From Robiginitomaculum sp. (lineage in GTDB: Bacteria > Pseudomonadota > Alphaproteobacteria > Caulobacterales > Maricaulaceae), in the NCBI GenBank assembly GCA_002733605.1, contig NVWK01000002.1, positions 1 through 64,000 of the forward strand: a DNA stretch of 64,000 bases, written 5' to 3'. Below, one piece after another: positions 51,753 through 60,844 of the stretch. Every line of letters starts with the position of its first letter. Position 1 is the stretch's first letter. The notes beneath the pieces are model-generated. The model saw only the letters and a program-made list of their open reading frames with translations. It did not search any database and was not told the origin of the DNA. The position numbers and the translations under genes were made by a program.

Positions 51753-52692
51753 GACAAAACCTACATTTAGCGTTGTCATCATTGCCTACAATATGGCGCG
51801 GGAAATTCCGCGCACCGTACAATCATTTCTACCTCCCTACCAAACCGGTATCCAATCCCACGACATAGAAATCATTGTTATGGAAAACGGCTCCAATTCT
51901 CCGGTGGACCCCGAAATTGTCGCCGCATGGCCAAGCAATGTGCGTTATATACGCGTGCAAGACCCCCATCCCTCTCCAGCACAAGCTTTGAACGCGGGTA
52001 TAAAACTGGCAAAAGCGGATTGGGTGTGTCCGGTCATTGACGGCGCGCGTCTGATTAGCCCCGGCATCTTCAAAGCCGCAAAAGACCTTATCAACACCCA
52101 CCCCAACCCACTCATCGCGACCATCGGACGTCATCTAGGCCACAAGGTTCAACAATTCAGCGTACAAGACGGGTACAATCAAACTGTAGAAGACGCGCTT
52201 CTGGACACGATCAACTGGCCGAACGAACCCTACCGCTTGTTTGACATTTCCTGCGTTGGCGGCTCGGCACAAGGCGCATGGCTGATGCCCATTGCAGAAA
52301 GCAATGTGCTCATTCTCAAAAAAAGCCTGTACGACAATCTCGGCGGTTATGACGAGGCTTTTGATATTCCCGGCGGCGGTTTAATTAATCTCGATTTCTT
52401 CAAACGCGCAATCGAACATGAGGAAAGCCAGTATTTTCTACTCATAGGCGAAGCCAGTTTTCACCAATATCACGGCGGCGTCACCACATCGCGCCCCGTA
52501 AGTGATCCGTCGATCGAAGACGAAACCTTCACCACATGGGAGCTTTACGCGCAACAATATGAACGCATACGCGGCGTGCCCTATGCACTTTCCACCCTCG
52601 CCCCGATCCTGTACGGAACCGTCACCCCCAGAGTACAAACCGAAGCCCTGAAAGCCGCCAAATACATCGAATCTATAAAGTCTAAATCTTAG
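51736..52692 (+). CDS. Glycosyltransferase family 2
   Basis: 318 residues of a GT-A fold: FSVVIIAYNMAREIPRTVQSF, IEIIVMENGSN, and a region PAQALNAGIKLAKADWVCPVIDGARL where the usual DxD is shifted to DGA. C-terminal GGYDEAFDIPGGGLINLDF matches the GT2 acceptor domain. It lies between the sulfotransferase gene and gspF. The sugar is unknown. Confidence 0.85.
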   Translation: MISLFKTKPTFSVVIIAYNMAREIPRTVQSFLPPYQTGIQSHDIEIIVMENGSNSPVDPEIVAAWPSNVRYIRVQDPHPSPAQALNAGIKLAKADWVCPVIDGARLISPGIFKAAKDLINTHPNPLIATIGRHLGHKVQQFSVQDGYNQTVEDALLDTINWPNEPYRLFDISCVGGSAQGAWLMPIAESNVLILKKSLYDNLGGYDEAFDIPGGGLINLDFFKRAIEHEESQYFLLIGEASFHQYHGGVTTSRPVSDPSIEDETFTTWELYAQQYERIRGVPYALSTLAPILYGTVTPRVQTEALKAAKYIESIKSKS

Positions 52693-52730
52693 CGCTCGCC
52701 TTCCCCCCTATATTTTGATAAAAGCCCGAT

Positions 52731-53936
52731 ATGCCACGTTACCAATACAAAGCTCTGGATATAAATGGCGCCACCGTTCGCGGAGAACTGGAAGCGCCGA
52801 CACAATCAATTGCCTATGATAATTTACAAGGGCGCAGGCTGGATGTCTTTCACATCAAACAACTCCCACAACCTTCACAATTATTTCAAAGACGGGGACG
52901 GGCGAAAGCGAAAGATATGGCGCGCTATATTCGTCAACTCGCCACCTTGCTGAATGCAGGCGTGACCCTGCTTGATGCCTTAAAAAGTCTGTCCAAATCC
53001 AATGCACATCCGGCTTTAGCGCGCGCCTCCGATGCCATCCGCAAAGACTTGCGCTCCGGCGAAAGGCTCTCCAATGCAATGGAAAAACATCTGCCGGCCC
53101 TGCCTCGCTATGTCCCCCGCCTGGCTGAGCTCGGCGAAGCCACGGGACAATCTGCCAAAGCCCTCACCGATGCGGCCGAGCGCATGGAGTTCGAAGATAC
53201 TATGCGCTCTGAAATTCGCACCGCCCTCTCCTACCCGATGTTTTTAGCTGTCGTAGGCACAGCCATCGTCTTTTTGCTCTTCTTGTTTGTTGTGCCAAGA
53301 TTTGGCACCTTGATCGGAAGCAATAAGGACAATTTACCAGCCATTTCAAAACTGGTCATCGGCGCTGGCACCGGCTTGAAAGAACATCTCATCCCCGTCA
53401 TGGCCGCTTTTGGCGCTATAATCGCCTTCTTCATGTATCTTTTCCGCTCGGATACTGCGCGAAGCGCCGTACGAACGACCATAGAGGGCCTCCCCCTGAT
53501 CGGCCCTGTTTTCATTCGCGCAGAACTGGGCGGCTGGGCCCGCACGGTTGGGATCGCGCTTGATAATGGCGGCGATCTCTTATCTGCGCTTAGATTAGGC
53601 CAATACGGCCTGCGATCTGCAAACCTGCGCCGGGATTTTGAAGAAGCCAGCGTCGGCATTCGGGCCGGCCGTAATATTGATGAAGTCTTGGACGAAACCG
53701 TCCCCGATTTTGATCCGCTCGCGATTGATCTTATCCGGACAGGACGCACCTCCGGCAAGTTGGCTTCGATGTTGCTCTTCATCGGCTCAACCCAGGAAAA
53801 AGAAGCACAGGAAATGGCAAAACGGCTGGCAGCACTCGCCGAACCTATCGCTATTTTAATCATTGCTGGCATTGTCGGCACGATTGTAATAAGTATTGTT
53901 CTGGCTATGACCAGCCTGTATGATTTCGGGATATGA
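52731..53936 (+). CDS. gspF: Type II secretion inner-membrane platform protein GspF
   Basis: 401 residues. YQYKALDINGATVRGELEA opens the family; two homologous T2SSF domains follow, each with RQLATLLNAGVTLLDAL / AELGGWARTVGIALDNGGDLLSAL and basic GE(A/T)xG motifs (AELGEATGQ, IRTGRTSGKLA). Three membrane segments. It contacts GspE and GspL. It is first in the plus-strand gsp block; gspG starts 26 bp after its stop. Confidence 0.93.
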   Translation: MPRYQYKALDINGATVRGELEAPTQSIAYDNLQGRRLDVFHIKQLPQPSQLFQRRGRAKAKDMARYIRQLATLLNAGVTLLDALKSLSKSNAHPALARASDAIRKDLRSGERLSNAMEKHLPALPRYVPRLAELGEATGQSAKALTDAAERMEFEDTMRSEIRTALSYPMFLAVVGTAIVFLLFLFVVPRFGTLIGSNKDNLPAISKLVIGAGTGLKEHLIPVMAAFGAIIAFFMYLFRSDTARSAVRTTIEGLPLIGPVFIRAELGGWARTVGIALDNGGDLLSALRLGQYGLRSANLRRDFEEASVGIRAGRNIDEVLDETVPDFDPLAIDLIRTGRTSGKLASMLLFIGSTQEKEAQEMAKRLAALAEPIAILIIAGIVGTIVISIVLAMTSLYDFGI

Positions 53937-53961
53937 TCAGGCAACCACAAAAAGGATCGTC

Positions 53962-54414
53962 ATGAGCACTCAAAAACGCAAACATAAACGTAACGGCGAA
54001 GCCGGATATTCATTGCTAGAGATTCTCATTGTGTTGGCCATTATGGGCTTACTGGCAACAATGGTCGCGCCGCGCCTCTTTACCCAACTTGATAAATCAA
54101 AAATCACCGCAGCCAAAGCGCAAGCAAAATCACTGCGTCTGGCGCTGGATGCATACAAATTGGATACAGGCAGTTACCCGAACAGTACGGAAGGTCTGAC
54201 CGTTCTCATCAAAGCCCCGCAAAACAATAACGGGACATGGTACGGCCCCTATCTGGACGGGGACGCACTTCCAAACGACCCCTGGAACAATGCCTTTGTC
54301 TATGAAGCCCCTGAACTGGACGGCAATGGACGTGAATTAAGCCCGCACGTGATTTCGCTCGGAGCTGATAACGCACCGGGCGGCACAGGCAGTAATGCGG
54401 ATGTCTCGTCTTAA
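53962..54414 (+). CDS. gspG: Type II secretion major pseudopilin GspG
   Basis: 150 residues. GEAG|YSLLEILIVLAIMGLLATMV is the prepilin cleavage motif (Glu5; Tyr at +1 rather than Phe). The C-terminal domain has LDAYKLDTGSYPNSTEGLTVL, PYLDGDALPNDPWNNAFVY and SLGADNAPGGTGSNADVSS, including the Ca2+-binding region of GspG. ATG 53962 with AAAGGAT upstream is chosen. Overlaps gspH by about 20 bp. Confidence 0.94.
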   Translation: MSTQKRKHKRNGEAGYSLLEILIVLAIMGLLATMVAPRLFTQLDKSKITAAKAQAKSLRLALDAYKLDTGSYPNSTEGLTVLIKAPQNNNGTWYGPYLDGDALPNDPWNNAFVYEAPELDGNGRELSPHVISLGADNAPGGTGSNADVSS

Positions 54415-54859
54415 AACCAAACTGGCTAAAACCAGGCCGGCTAAAACGCGACCGGAAGCAGAAACGGGGTTTTCCCTTTTGGAAATGCTGATCGTTTTAG
54501 CCATTATGGGGCTTATGCTCTCTCTTGTTGGTGCACGTTCTATCACAGCAATTGAATCCACCCGGTTTGCAAGCACGGCGGACGCCGGCATTGCCAGCAT
54601 CAGATTACTCCGCGCCGAAGCCATGCTCAACGACATGCCCCTACACGTGATTGGATCAGAAGCGCCTATACGACACAACGGACAAGTGCGCGCCCTCAAT
54701 TTACCCCAAGGCTGGACCGTGTCCGGAGATAATATTCTCATCTCTAAAACGGGTATTTGCAGTGGAGGTCAGTTGACCTTGCAAGGCCCCTCGAACCGCC
54801 GCGCCACATATGCGCTCACCCCGCCTTTATGTGAACCCCACCGCATAGAAACCCCTTAA
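54395..54859 (+). CDS. gspH: Type II secretion minor pseudopilin GspH
   Basis: 154 residues. EAETG|FSLLEMLIVLAIMGLMLSLVG is the prepilin motif; a short Lys/Arg/Pro leader (KTKLAKTRPAKTRPE) has a 5-residue repeat. The globular domain is small with one Cys pair (GICSGGQ, PPLCEP). GspH links the tip to the pseudopilus. ATG 54395 overlaps the gspG end; ATG 54401 is an alternative. Confidence 0.87.
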   Translation: MRMSRLKTKLAKTRPAKTRPEAETGFSLLEMLIVLAIMGLMLSLVGARSITAIESTRFASTADAGIASIRLLRAEAMLNDMPLHVIGSEAPIRHNGQVRALNLPQGWTVSGDNILISKTGICSGGQLTLQGPSNRRATYALTPPLCEPHRIETP

Positions 54860-54865
54860 GACGAT

Positions 54866-55393
54866 ATGCTCTTACAGACATCAATCCTATTGCCTTTAAT
54901 CTTCGCAATTATACTCTTTAGTGCATTACTCGCCCTGTCCATAATCGACATGAGAAGCTATCTCCTGCCCAATACCCTAACCCTTCCCCTCATTCCCATC
55001 GGCATATTTCAAGGCTGGGTTTTATCCCATAACTGGCTAGCAGGCACGATCGGTGCAATTATCGGATATAGTGTTTTCGTCGCGATCGAATACATTTTCA
55101 AAAAAACCAGAGACAAGGATGGTTTAGGGCGCGGCGATGCCAAATTACTGGCCGCAGGCGGCGCGTGGTGCGGATGGAGTGCCCTCCCCAATATCGTTTT
55201 GGTTGGCAGTTGCCTAGGGATTATCATGGCACTTTATATGAAATATATTTCCAAAAACACCAACTCTGACAGCACTCCCAGCAACACTGGAACCGACAAC
55301 ACTAAAGCCGGCACTACTGAAGAATGGATACCATTTGGGCCTTTTTTGGCTTTCGCCATTTTCACCATATGGCTATCCCTACACCTACCCTAA
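54866..55393 (+). CDS. gspO: Minimal prepilin peptidase (A24 type, GspO-like)
   Basis: 175 residues, multi-span. The two aspartyl motifs SIIDMRSYLLPN and GRGDAKLLAAGG are those of type IV prepilin/leader peptidases. The N-terminal methyltransferase domain with its Cys tetrad, present in usual GspO/PilD, is absent, so N-methylation of pseudopilins needs another enzyme or does not happen. A Ser/Thr/Asn/Gly-rich loop (NTNSDSTPSNTGTDNT) is unusual. Follows gspH by 6 bp. Confidence 0.88.
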   Translation: MLLQTSILLPLIFAIILFSALLALSIIDMRSYLLPNTLTLPLIPIGIFQGWVLSHNWLAGTIGAIIGYSVFVAIEYIFKKTRDKDGLGRGDAKLLAAGGAWCGWSALPNIVLVGSCLGIIMALYMKYISKNTNSDSTPSNTGTDNTKAGTTEEWIPFGPFLAFAIFTIWLSLHLP

Positions 55394-55408
55394 GCACCCT
55401 TTATTTTT

Positions 55409-58400
55409 TTATGGGACTTTTTTACGGGCCGTTTTGCGCGTAGTTTTACGTGTAGGTTTGCCGGGCGCTTTGCGGCGCTTTTTCTTTTTGCTTAACTTAG
55501 CCACATCCTCAAGATTGGTTTGTCGTACCGCCTCATAAGCATCGTTCAACACTGAATGTCGTGCCTCCCGCTCGCTTTCATTGTGCGGCGTACGGTACAT
55601 AGATGTAACTTTCGGCGTATATGTAAACACACCCCCTTGTGCATATCGAACCCAAAGGTTCCAGTCTTCCAATTGAGAAAACTCAACATTAAATCCACCG
55701 TAGGTATCAAAGAGCGTTTTAGAGAAAATAATCGATTGAATTGGAATAAAGTTCTCGTTGAGCAACCGTTGTTTGTCATAAGGCTGGCAGTGCATTTCCG
55801 GGAGCTGATAGCTCAACTCGACAGGTTTATTCCCATCCATTTTTGACAATGCGTCCCATGCCAACGCATATGAACACACGGCCTCAGGATCATTTTCCAA
55901 TGCCCGCACTAGGGTTTCGATATGATCGGCAAAAAACATATCATCATTATCCAGCCAGCATAAATACTCGCCTTTGGCCTGCGCCGCTCCAAAATTCCCA
56001 CAAGCCGAACGCCCTTCGTCTGCGGATTTAAAATAGCGTATTTTATCGCCATATTGTGCCTGCAAACCTTCAACATATGCTTTCGCCGCATCGGTCCGGT
56101 CCTCAACCACAATAAGTTCGATATTTTTATATGTCTGGGCAAGGACCGAAGCGACAGCATTATGCAGATGATGTAAAGCGTCTCCGTGTGTGCGTGTAAT
56201 CACCGAGATAAGAGGCAAATCTTTCTTTTCCTCAGGCTTGAAAGGGATGTGAACAACGTCTGCACCGGGGCGGACAATATCATAATCAAATTCATGAAAC
56301 GGGAAATGCACAGTCCCTGTAAACTTTCTTTTTCGGAAAAAATACAGCCGGTTTGCTTTGACAATACGGGTGGCTTCTTCCCAGGCTTGCCTCCGGACCG
56401 GGTCAACTTCATGGCGTTTAACAGCAAACAAAAACGCTTCTCCGGCCAAAATATCTACATAAGATCCATATCGGTAACGCAATAAAATATTAGCCGCCGC
56501 AGATCCGGACAATTGATTTGGCCGCACAGTAAGATCGTTCAGATCCACATAATGTTTAATCACTGCATCCGCGACATACCTTAAATTCCAGCCACAGGCA
56601 CGGAACCGATAGGACAACTCGACATCTTCCCCGTACATAAAAATTCTTTTCTCGTAACCACCAACCTCAAGATAGGCTTTCTTTCGGATCAGAACACACG
56701 CATGCGAGTTCCAATTGGTCAGCCGCGTAATCGGGTCATAATATTTGGGGTGCTCATAAGGGGTTTGCCGGAACTCCCAACATGCGGTTTTTGCATCATC
56801 ATGCACGGCCACATTCACAGCCGCTTTCAAACTATCTGCATAAAACTCGACGTCCACATTCGTCACCAGAACAAATTCGTCTTTCGAGCGTCGGATACCG
56901 TAATCATTGCCCGCGCCATAGCCTTCATTGGGTCTTTGAAAAAGCTGCAATTCGCCAAACTTAGCAGCTCCCTTCTTAATGAAAGCCTCGATCACACGCA
57001 CAGTGCCGTCACTGGACCCATTATCAACAAAATGAATGGATATTTTACGATGCGGGTAATCAAGCGCTTTAACAGACGCAAAAAAGCCCTTCATCCATTT
57101 TTCCGAATTATACGTCACCGCTGAAATCGTGATATTGGGCAAATCCTTGTCAGCAATTATTTTGTTGCCACTAACCGCCTGATACCAGTCCGTTTCAAAC
57201 ACCTGTTCGCGGGTTTGGGCCAGATCATGCCGCGCAGCCACGGTCGCTTTTGAGCGCGCAATTTCTGCCGTCTCCCCAATCTGGTCAATATTTTTAAACT
57301 GGGCCCGCGCCGACTTTCCAGCCAGAAGACCGATGAGAAACGGGAGTTTACGCCGCCAGATGCGAATTATTTTACGAGGGAACGCCGTCATTTTCCAGGA
57401 ACTGGAGTTTAAAAGCGCGTCCATATGCTTTTGTTTATGGACGCTATACTCCATTTGGGTTTTTAGTTTTTGCTCAAGCTCCCAAATCTTCGAGCACCGC
57501 TCGTCCAGCATTTTCTCCAAACGTTTCTTGATCTTCTTTTCGTGCGCATACTTGCCCGAAGACACCTCCACAACCCACAGCGCATTCGCCAGTTCTTTAT
57601 CTCTTTGAACAAGCCCTTCCGTCAATTCAATGACTTCGTTTCGCGCATTTTCAAGCTGGTCGGAAACAAGTGTCATCTGAGACTTCAAATTCGCGGAAAC
57701 CGATTGCAGCATCGGCGCCGCCACGTCGAAATTTTCGCGAATTTTATCCAGCGCCCGCATGTCCTTTTTGCTCAACGCTACAGTTTCCGCGCGCCTGAGA
57801 ATCATATAGGCATCCACCACCCAGGGTCCCAGATCAGGGTTAAGCAAAACCTCTTCCGTAGACCGGATATGATGCTTGTCTCCCGGCGTTAAAAACGTCT
57901 CGGCATCCCGCGCAATCGACTCTGGTATATAGGGCCATTCAAGGTTCAAATCAGAGGCAATCTTCGCCAAACAGGTTTTATAATCTGCCAAAAGACCATC
58001 AAATGTGATGAAACTACGCGCATAGCCTCGGCTCAAATACTCCCCGTCCAACACATGGCGCAGCCATAAAAGATTGGCATGCACAGGAGATATGTGATTA
58101 CGCCGGATCAAAGAGGCATTCACCTCAAGCGGGTTTCGCATCATTTGTATGCATTTAACTGTGTACCCGGCCTGCTCGACAGCCTGCGCAAACAAATCCG
58201 CAAACCTGCATATGCGGGGATCTTTTATGGCAATCAAACCCGCATCTTGATACTCGCTCCGCAACAATGCGCCCATATCTTCTATGAACTCTTTACGTTG
58301 CGTTCGGCTTAAACTCTCTGCGTCAAACGACGTCCAATCGTGCCATGTACTTCCGTGCTTGAGCAAAAACGCATCATTAAAATCAACAATTTTCTGAGAT

Positions 58401-58543
58401 TCCCAATGCCCTGTTTCATTCCCCTCCATTGACAGTAGAGGGGTCTTGGGCAATTGGGCACCCAACATGTTAAGCACGCGCGTCAACGCCGACGTACCGC
58501 TACGGTGCATTCCCAAAACAAGTATACAAGTCTTAGCCTTCAT
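55409..58543 (-). CDS. Sulfotransferase / GT2 / GT2 multidomain fusion
   Basis: 1044 residues. (1) Residues 1-250: sulfotransferase (ILVLGMHRSGTSALTRVL; MMRNPLEVNASLIRR; AIKDPRICRFADLF). (2) About 288-368: coiled coil. (3) About 466-700: GT2 (NITISAVTYNSEKWMKGFF, HFVDNGSSDGTVRV, LVTNVDVEFY, GGYEKRIFMYGEDVELSYRF). (4) About 775-1010: second GT2 (PLISVITRTHGDALHHL, LIVVEDRTDAA, CWLDNDDMFF, SQLEDWNLWVRYAQGG). (5) A Lys/Arg/Pro tail of about 30 residues. No membrane spans. It would make and sulfate a glycan in the cytoplasm. Substrates unknown; it is convergent with the gspO gene. Confidence 0.9.
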   Translation of the reverse strand: MKAKTCILVLGMHRSGTSALTRVLNMLGAQLPKTPLLSMEGNETGHWESQKIVDFNDAFLLKHGSTWHDWTSFDAESLSRTQRKEFIEDMGALLRSEYQDAGLIAIKDPRICRFADLFAQAVEQAGYTVKCIQMMRNPLEVNASLIRRNHISPVHANLLWLRHVLDGEYLSRGYARSFITFDGLLADYKTCLAKIASDLNLEWPYIPESIARDAETFLTPGDKHHIRSTEEVLLNPDLGPWVVDAYMILRRAETVALSKKDMRALDKIRENFDVAAPMLQSVSANLKSQMTLVSDQLENARNEVIELTEGLVQRDKELANALWVVEVSSGKYAHEKKIKKRLEKMLDERCSKIWELEQKLKTQMEYSVHKQKHMDALLNSSSWKMTAFPRKIIRIWRRKLPFLIGLLAGKSARAQFKNIDQIGETAEIARSKATVAARHDLAQTREQVFETDWYQAVSGNKIIADKDLPNITISAVTYNSEKWMKGFFASVKALDYPHRKISIHFVDNGSSDGTVRVIEAFIKKGAAKFGELQLFQRPNEGYGAGNDYGIRRSKDEFVLVTNVDVEFYADSLKAAVNVAVHDDAKTACWEFRQTPYEHPKYYDPITRLTNWNSHACVLIRKKAYLEVGGYEKRIFMYGEDVELSYRFRACGWNLRYVADAVIKHYVDLNDLTVRPNQLSGSAAANILLRYRYGSYVDILAGEAFLFAVKRHEVDPVRRQAWEEATRIVKANRLYFFRKRKFTGTVHFPFHEFDYDIVRPGADVVHIPFKPEEKKDLPLISVITRTHGDALHHLHNAVASVLAQTYKNIELIVVEDRTDAAKAYVEGLQAQYGDKIRYFKSADEGRSACGNFGAAQAKGEYLCWLDNDDMFFADHIETLVRALENDPEAVCSYALAWDALSKMDGNKPVELSYQLPEMHCQPYDKQRLLNENFIPIQSIIFSKTLFDTYGGFNVEFSQLEDWNLWVRYAQGGVFTYTPKVTSMYRTPHNESEREARHSVLNDAYEAVRQTNLEDVAKLSKKKKRRKAPGKPTRKTTRKTARKKVP

Positions 58544-58713
58544 AATGGCCCGCGCTCAAAACATGGATATCAAGACACATAGGGTGCCCCGATGATTGTA
58601 TGGTTTATCGCGCATACTGCAAAATTTTTCAAGCCGTTAAACCAAGGCCTGAACTGATGCCAAATTCATGCCAAACTCAGGAAAGTGCCATGCGCAAACT
58701 TGAGGAAATCTTG

Positions 58714-59886
58714 CTAGACAATCGTCCTAACAAAAAACCCGTCATCTTCTAGCAGACCAATGATACGGGCCCGATAGGCATCATCATTAAGGATCACACC
58801 TTCCATGACAATATCCTTCGTATCCTTACAATTCCGTATAAGGTATTTTGTAAATTGATCCAAACGGGTTTGATCTTCGAGCAAATACTCATAGACCTTG
58901 TTTAATTGGCGAGGTGAGAATTTCTCGGCCATGTCGCGCCCCAATCCCGTCAATTTGGTTTGCATCAACATTTTGGTCAATTTATCAATTTCAATATGTG
59001 TAAAATCAGCAAGCTCTATACGTTGGCTTAAAGTGGTTTTGCCACTCGCAGATGCACCTGTCACAATCAAACATGTCCGTAATTTGGGAGTCAGTTTATA
59101 CATATGGCGCGGAATAGGGTCACCGGGCTGATCCACACTTCGGTTAATATAGCGAAGCGTGAATTGATCCGAAAGTATCCGTGCAAACGACGCGTGTGTG
59201 AAGTGATACACTGTGTCCGCACCCGCCCCTTGTCCCCGATCAACAGGCACTAAAAGATTTGTGAGAAAACCCCCGACACTGCCTTCTAGATAAAAAGTGC
59301 CGCCAGGTGCCAAAACCCGGTTTATTTTACGTAAAATTTGATGATAATTTGGCGCGTAATGTATGGCAGACAACATGATAATAAGATCAAAGCTGTTATC
59401 GGCCTGTGCACCTAAAAAATCATCCCAAAAGGCATCAACGAAATTAGCGCCAGGCACACGTTTGCGCGCCCTGTCCAACAAAATGGTATCCTTATCCACA
59501 CCTGTGGCGGCCGAAGCCCCGAGGCTCATAAATTTCTCGATGAAAAAACCCTCATTACAGCCCAGATCAAGGACGCGCGCGCCTTCGATTTCATTGGCAG
59601 GAACTTTCATGGCATCCCATTTGCCCTGCGAATTACTTGACCCGTCTTTACCTACAACTGATTGGTATTGACCTTCAGGTGTTGTTTTCTGTGCCATGGG
59701 ACGTGCCTTAATTTTGTTTATAATTTTGTGAATGGTGTCGCGAAGAATTGGAACTTTATGAACAGCCGTAGACGCATATACATAAATCCGTTTCGATTTT
59801 ACTTTTTGAACGAACGTTTTCGGTTCTACAAACGTTGTTTGCTGTTCATGGTTATCAGGTGTGTGTTCCGTTTCAGTACTTGTCAT
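58714..59886 (-). CDS. SAM methyltransferase / P-loop kinase fusion
   Basis: 390 residues. Residues about 65-270 are a class I SAM methyltransferase (ARVLDLGCNEGFFIEKF, TGVDKDTILLDRARKR, FDLIIMLSAIHYAPNY, APGGTFYLEGSVGG). From about 272 a P-loop nucleoside-kinase-like domain has VTGASASGKTTLSQRIE, FTHIEIDKLTKM and VMEGVILNDDAYRARI. The N-terminal 60 residues are basic and polar. A methyltransferase joined to a small kinase in a glycan cluster resembles O-antigen chain terminators (WbdD is a kinase/methyltransferase); the kinase fold here differs, so a terminator role is speculative. Stands between the fusion gene and the exporter. Confidence 0.83.
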   Translation of the reverse strand: MTSTETEHTPDNHEQQTTFVEPKTFVQKVKSKRIYVYASTAVHKVPILRDTIHKIINKIKARPMAQKTTPEGQYQSVVGKDGSSNSQGKWDAMKVPANEIEGARVLDLGCNEGFFIEKFMSLGASAATGVDKDTILLDRARKRVPGANFVDAFWDDFLGAQADNSFDLIIMLSAIHYAPNYHQILRKINRVLAPGGTFYLEGSVGGFLTNLLVPVDRGQGAGADTVYHFTHASFARILSDQFTLRYINRSVDQPGDPIPRHMYKLTPKLRTCLIVTGASASGKTTLSQRIELADFTHIEIDKLTKMLMQTKLTGLGRDMAEKFSPRQLNKVYEYLLEDQTRLDQFTKYLIRNCKDTKDIVMEGVILNDDAYRARIIGLLEDDGFFVRTIV

Positions 59887-60083
59887 AAATTCCTACAAAA
59901 CACTCTATAATTTTCAACAACCAAAATGAAAGCCAAAATGAAAGAATGTCTCTATAAAATTAGGGCCTTAAAGTCAATCGCAAGATAGGCAAAACCCGCA
60001 TAAATCATTTGCAAATTGGTCGTTTTTGGATATATGCCACAAGGCACATCTACACTTGGTGAAAATGCGTTGAGGAGATCTAT

Positions 60084-60836
60084 GTGAAATACCAATATTG
60101 GATATATGCAACATGGCTAAACTTTGTTGTCAGGTACCGCAAAACCCTGCTTGGCCCCTTATGGCTCATGGTGGGACCGATCCTGTTTATCCTGACAATT
60201 GGCATGCTCTATTCACGCATTAATCAAGCAGATTCCAACCAGTTCGTGCCCCATTTGGCGATCGGAATTATTATATGGACTCTCATCGTTGGATTCGTCG
60301 CCGGCAGCACCACAATTTTCCAACGTTACCGTTCGCAAATCATGCAAGGCGAATTACAACTTATGGATATAACCATGGTGGGTGTTTTCACCACAGTGTT
60401 ACAGTTTTTGCATCAAGTTATCATCATCCTGATCGTCCTCCTCTATTATAAAATTCCGATAAATGCCTACACCATCGTCAGTTTCCTCGGCTTAGCGCTT
60501 CTTATCATCAATGGTGTCTGGCTCAGCATTGTGTTTGGTATTATCGGTGCGCGATATCATGATCTAAACGAGGTTATTCAGGCAATTATGCGCATCGCCT
60601 TTTTAGCCACACCGATCGTATGGTTGCCGGGCGGCGCGGGCTATGGAGGCGTTATGGGAAAGTTTTTGATGTATAACCCGTTTTATCACTATATGGAGTT
60701 GATAAGAGCGCCCCTTTTACAAACACCCATTTCCCCGCTCAGTTGGTATGTTGTACTCACATTTACGGTGGTCGGGTGTAGTCTTGCCTACTTGTTTAAG
60801 GCTAAGTTTTCCCGTGTGCTTGCATTATGGGTGTAG
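60084..60836 (+). CDS. wzm: ABC-2 type polysaccharide exporter permease (Wzm/KpsM-like)
   Basis: 250 residues, six membrane segments. WLNFVVRYRKTLLGPLWLMVGP is the ABC-2 opening with its basic amphipathic helix; the middle has GVFTTVLQFLHQVIIILIV, and FLATPIVWLPGGAGYGGVMGK and NPFYHYMELIRAPLL close the family pattern. GTG 60084 has AGGAG about 8 bases upstream. It exports glycan to the periplasm with the next gene's ATPase; start overlap with that gene is small. Confidence 0.9.
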   Translation: MKYQYWIYATWLNFVVRYRKTLLGPLWLMVGPILFILTIGMLYSRINQADSNQFVPHLAIGIIIWTLIVGFVAGSTTIFQRYRSQIMQGELQLMDITMVGVFTTVLQFLHQVIIILIVLLYYKIPINAYTIVSFLGLALLIINGVWLSIVFGIIGARYHDLNEVIQAIMRIAFLATPIVWLPGGAGYGGVMGKFLMYNPFYHYMELIRAPLLQTPISPLSWYVVLTFTVVGCSLAYLFKAKFSRVLALWV

Positions 60837-60844
60837 GAAAAAAC

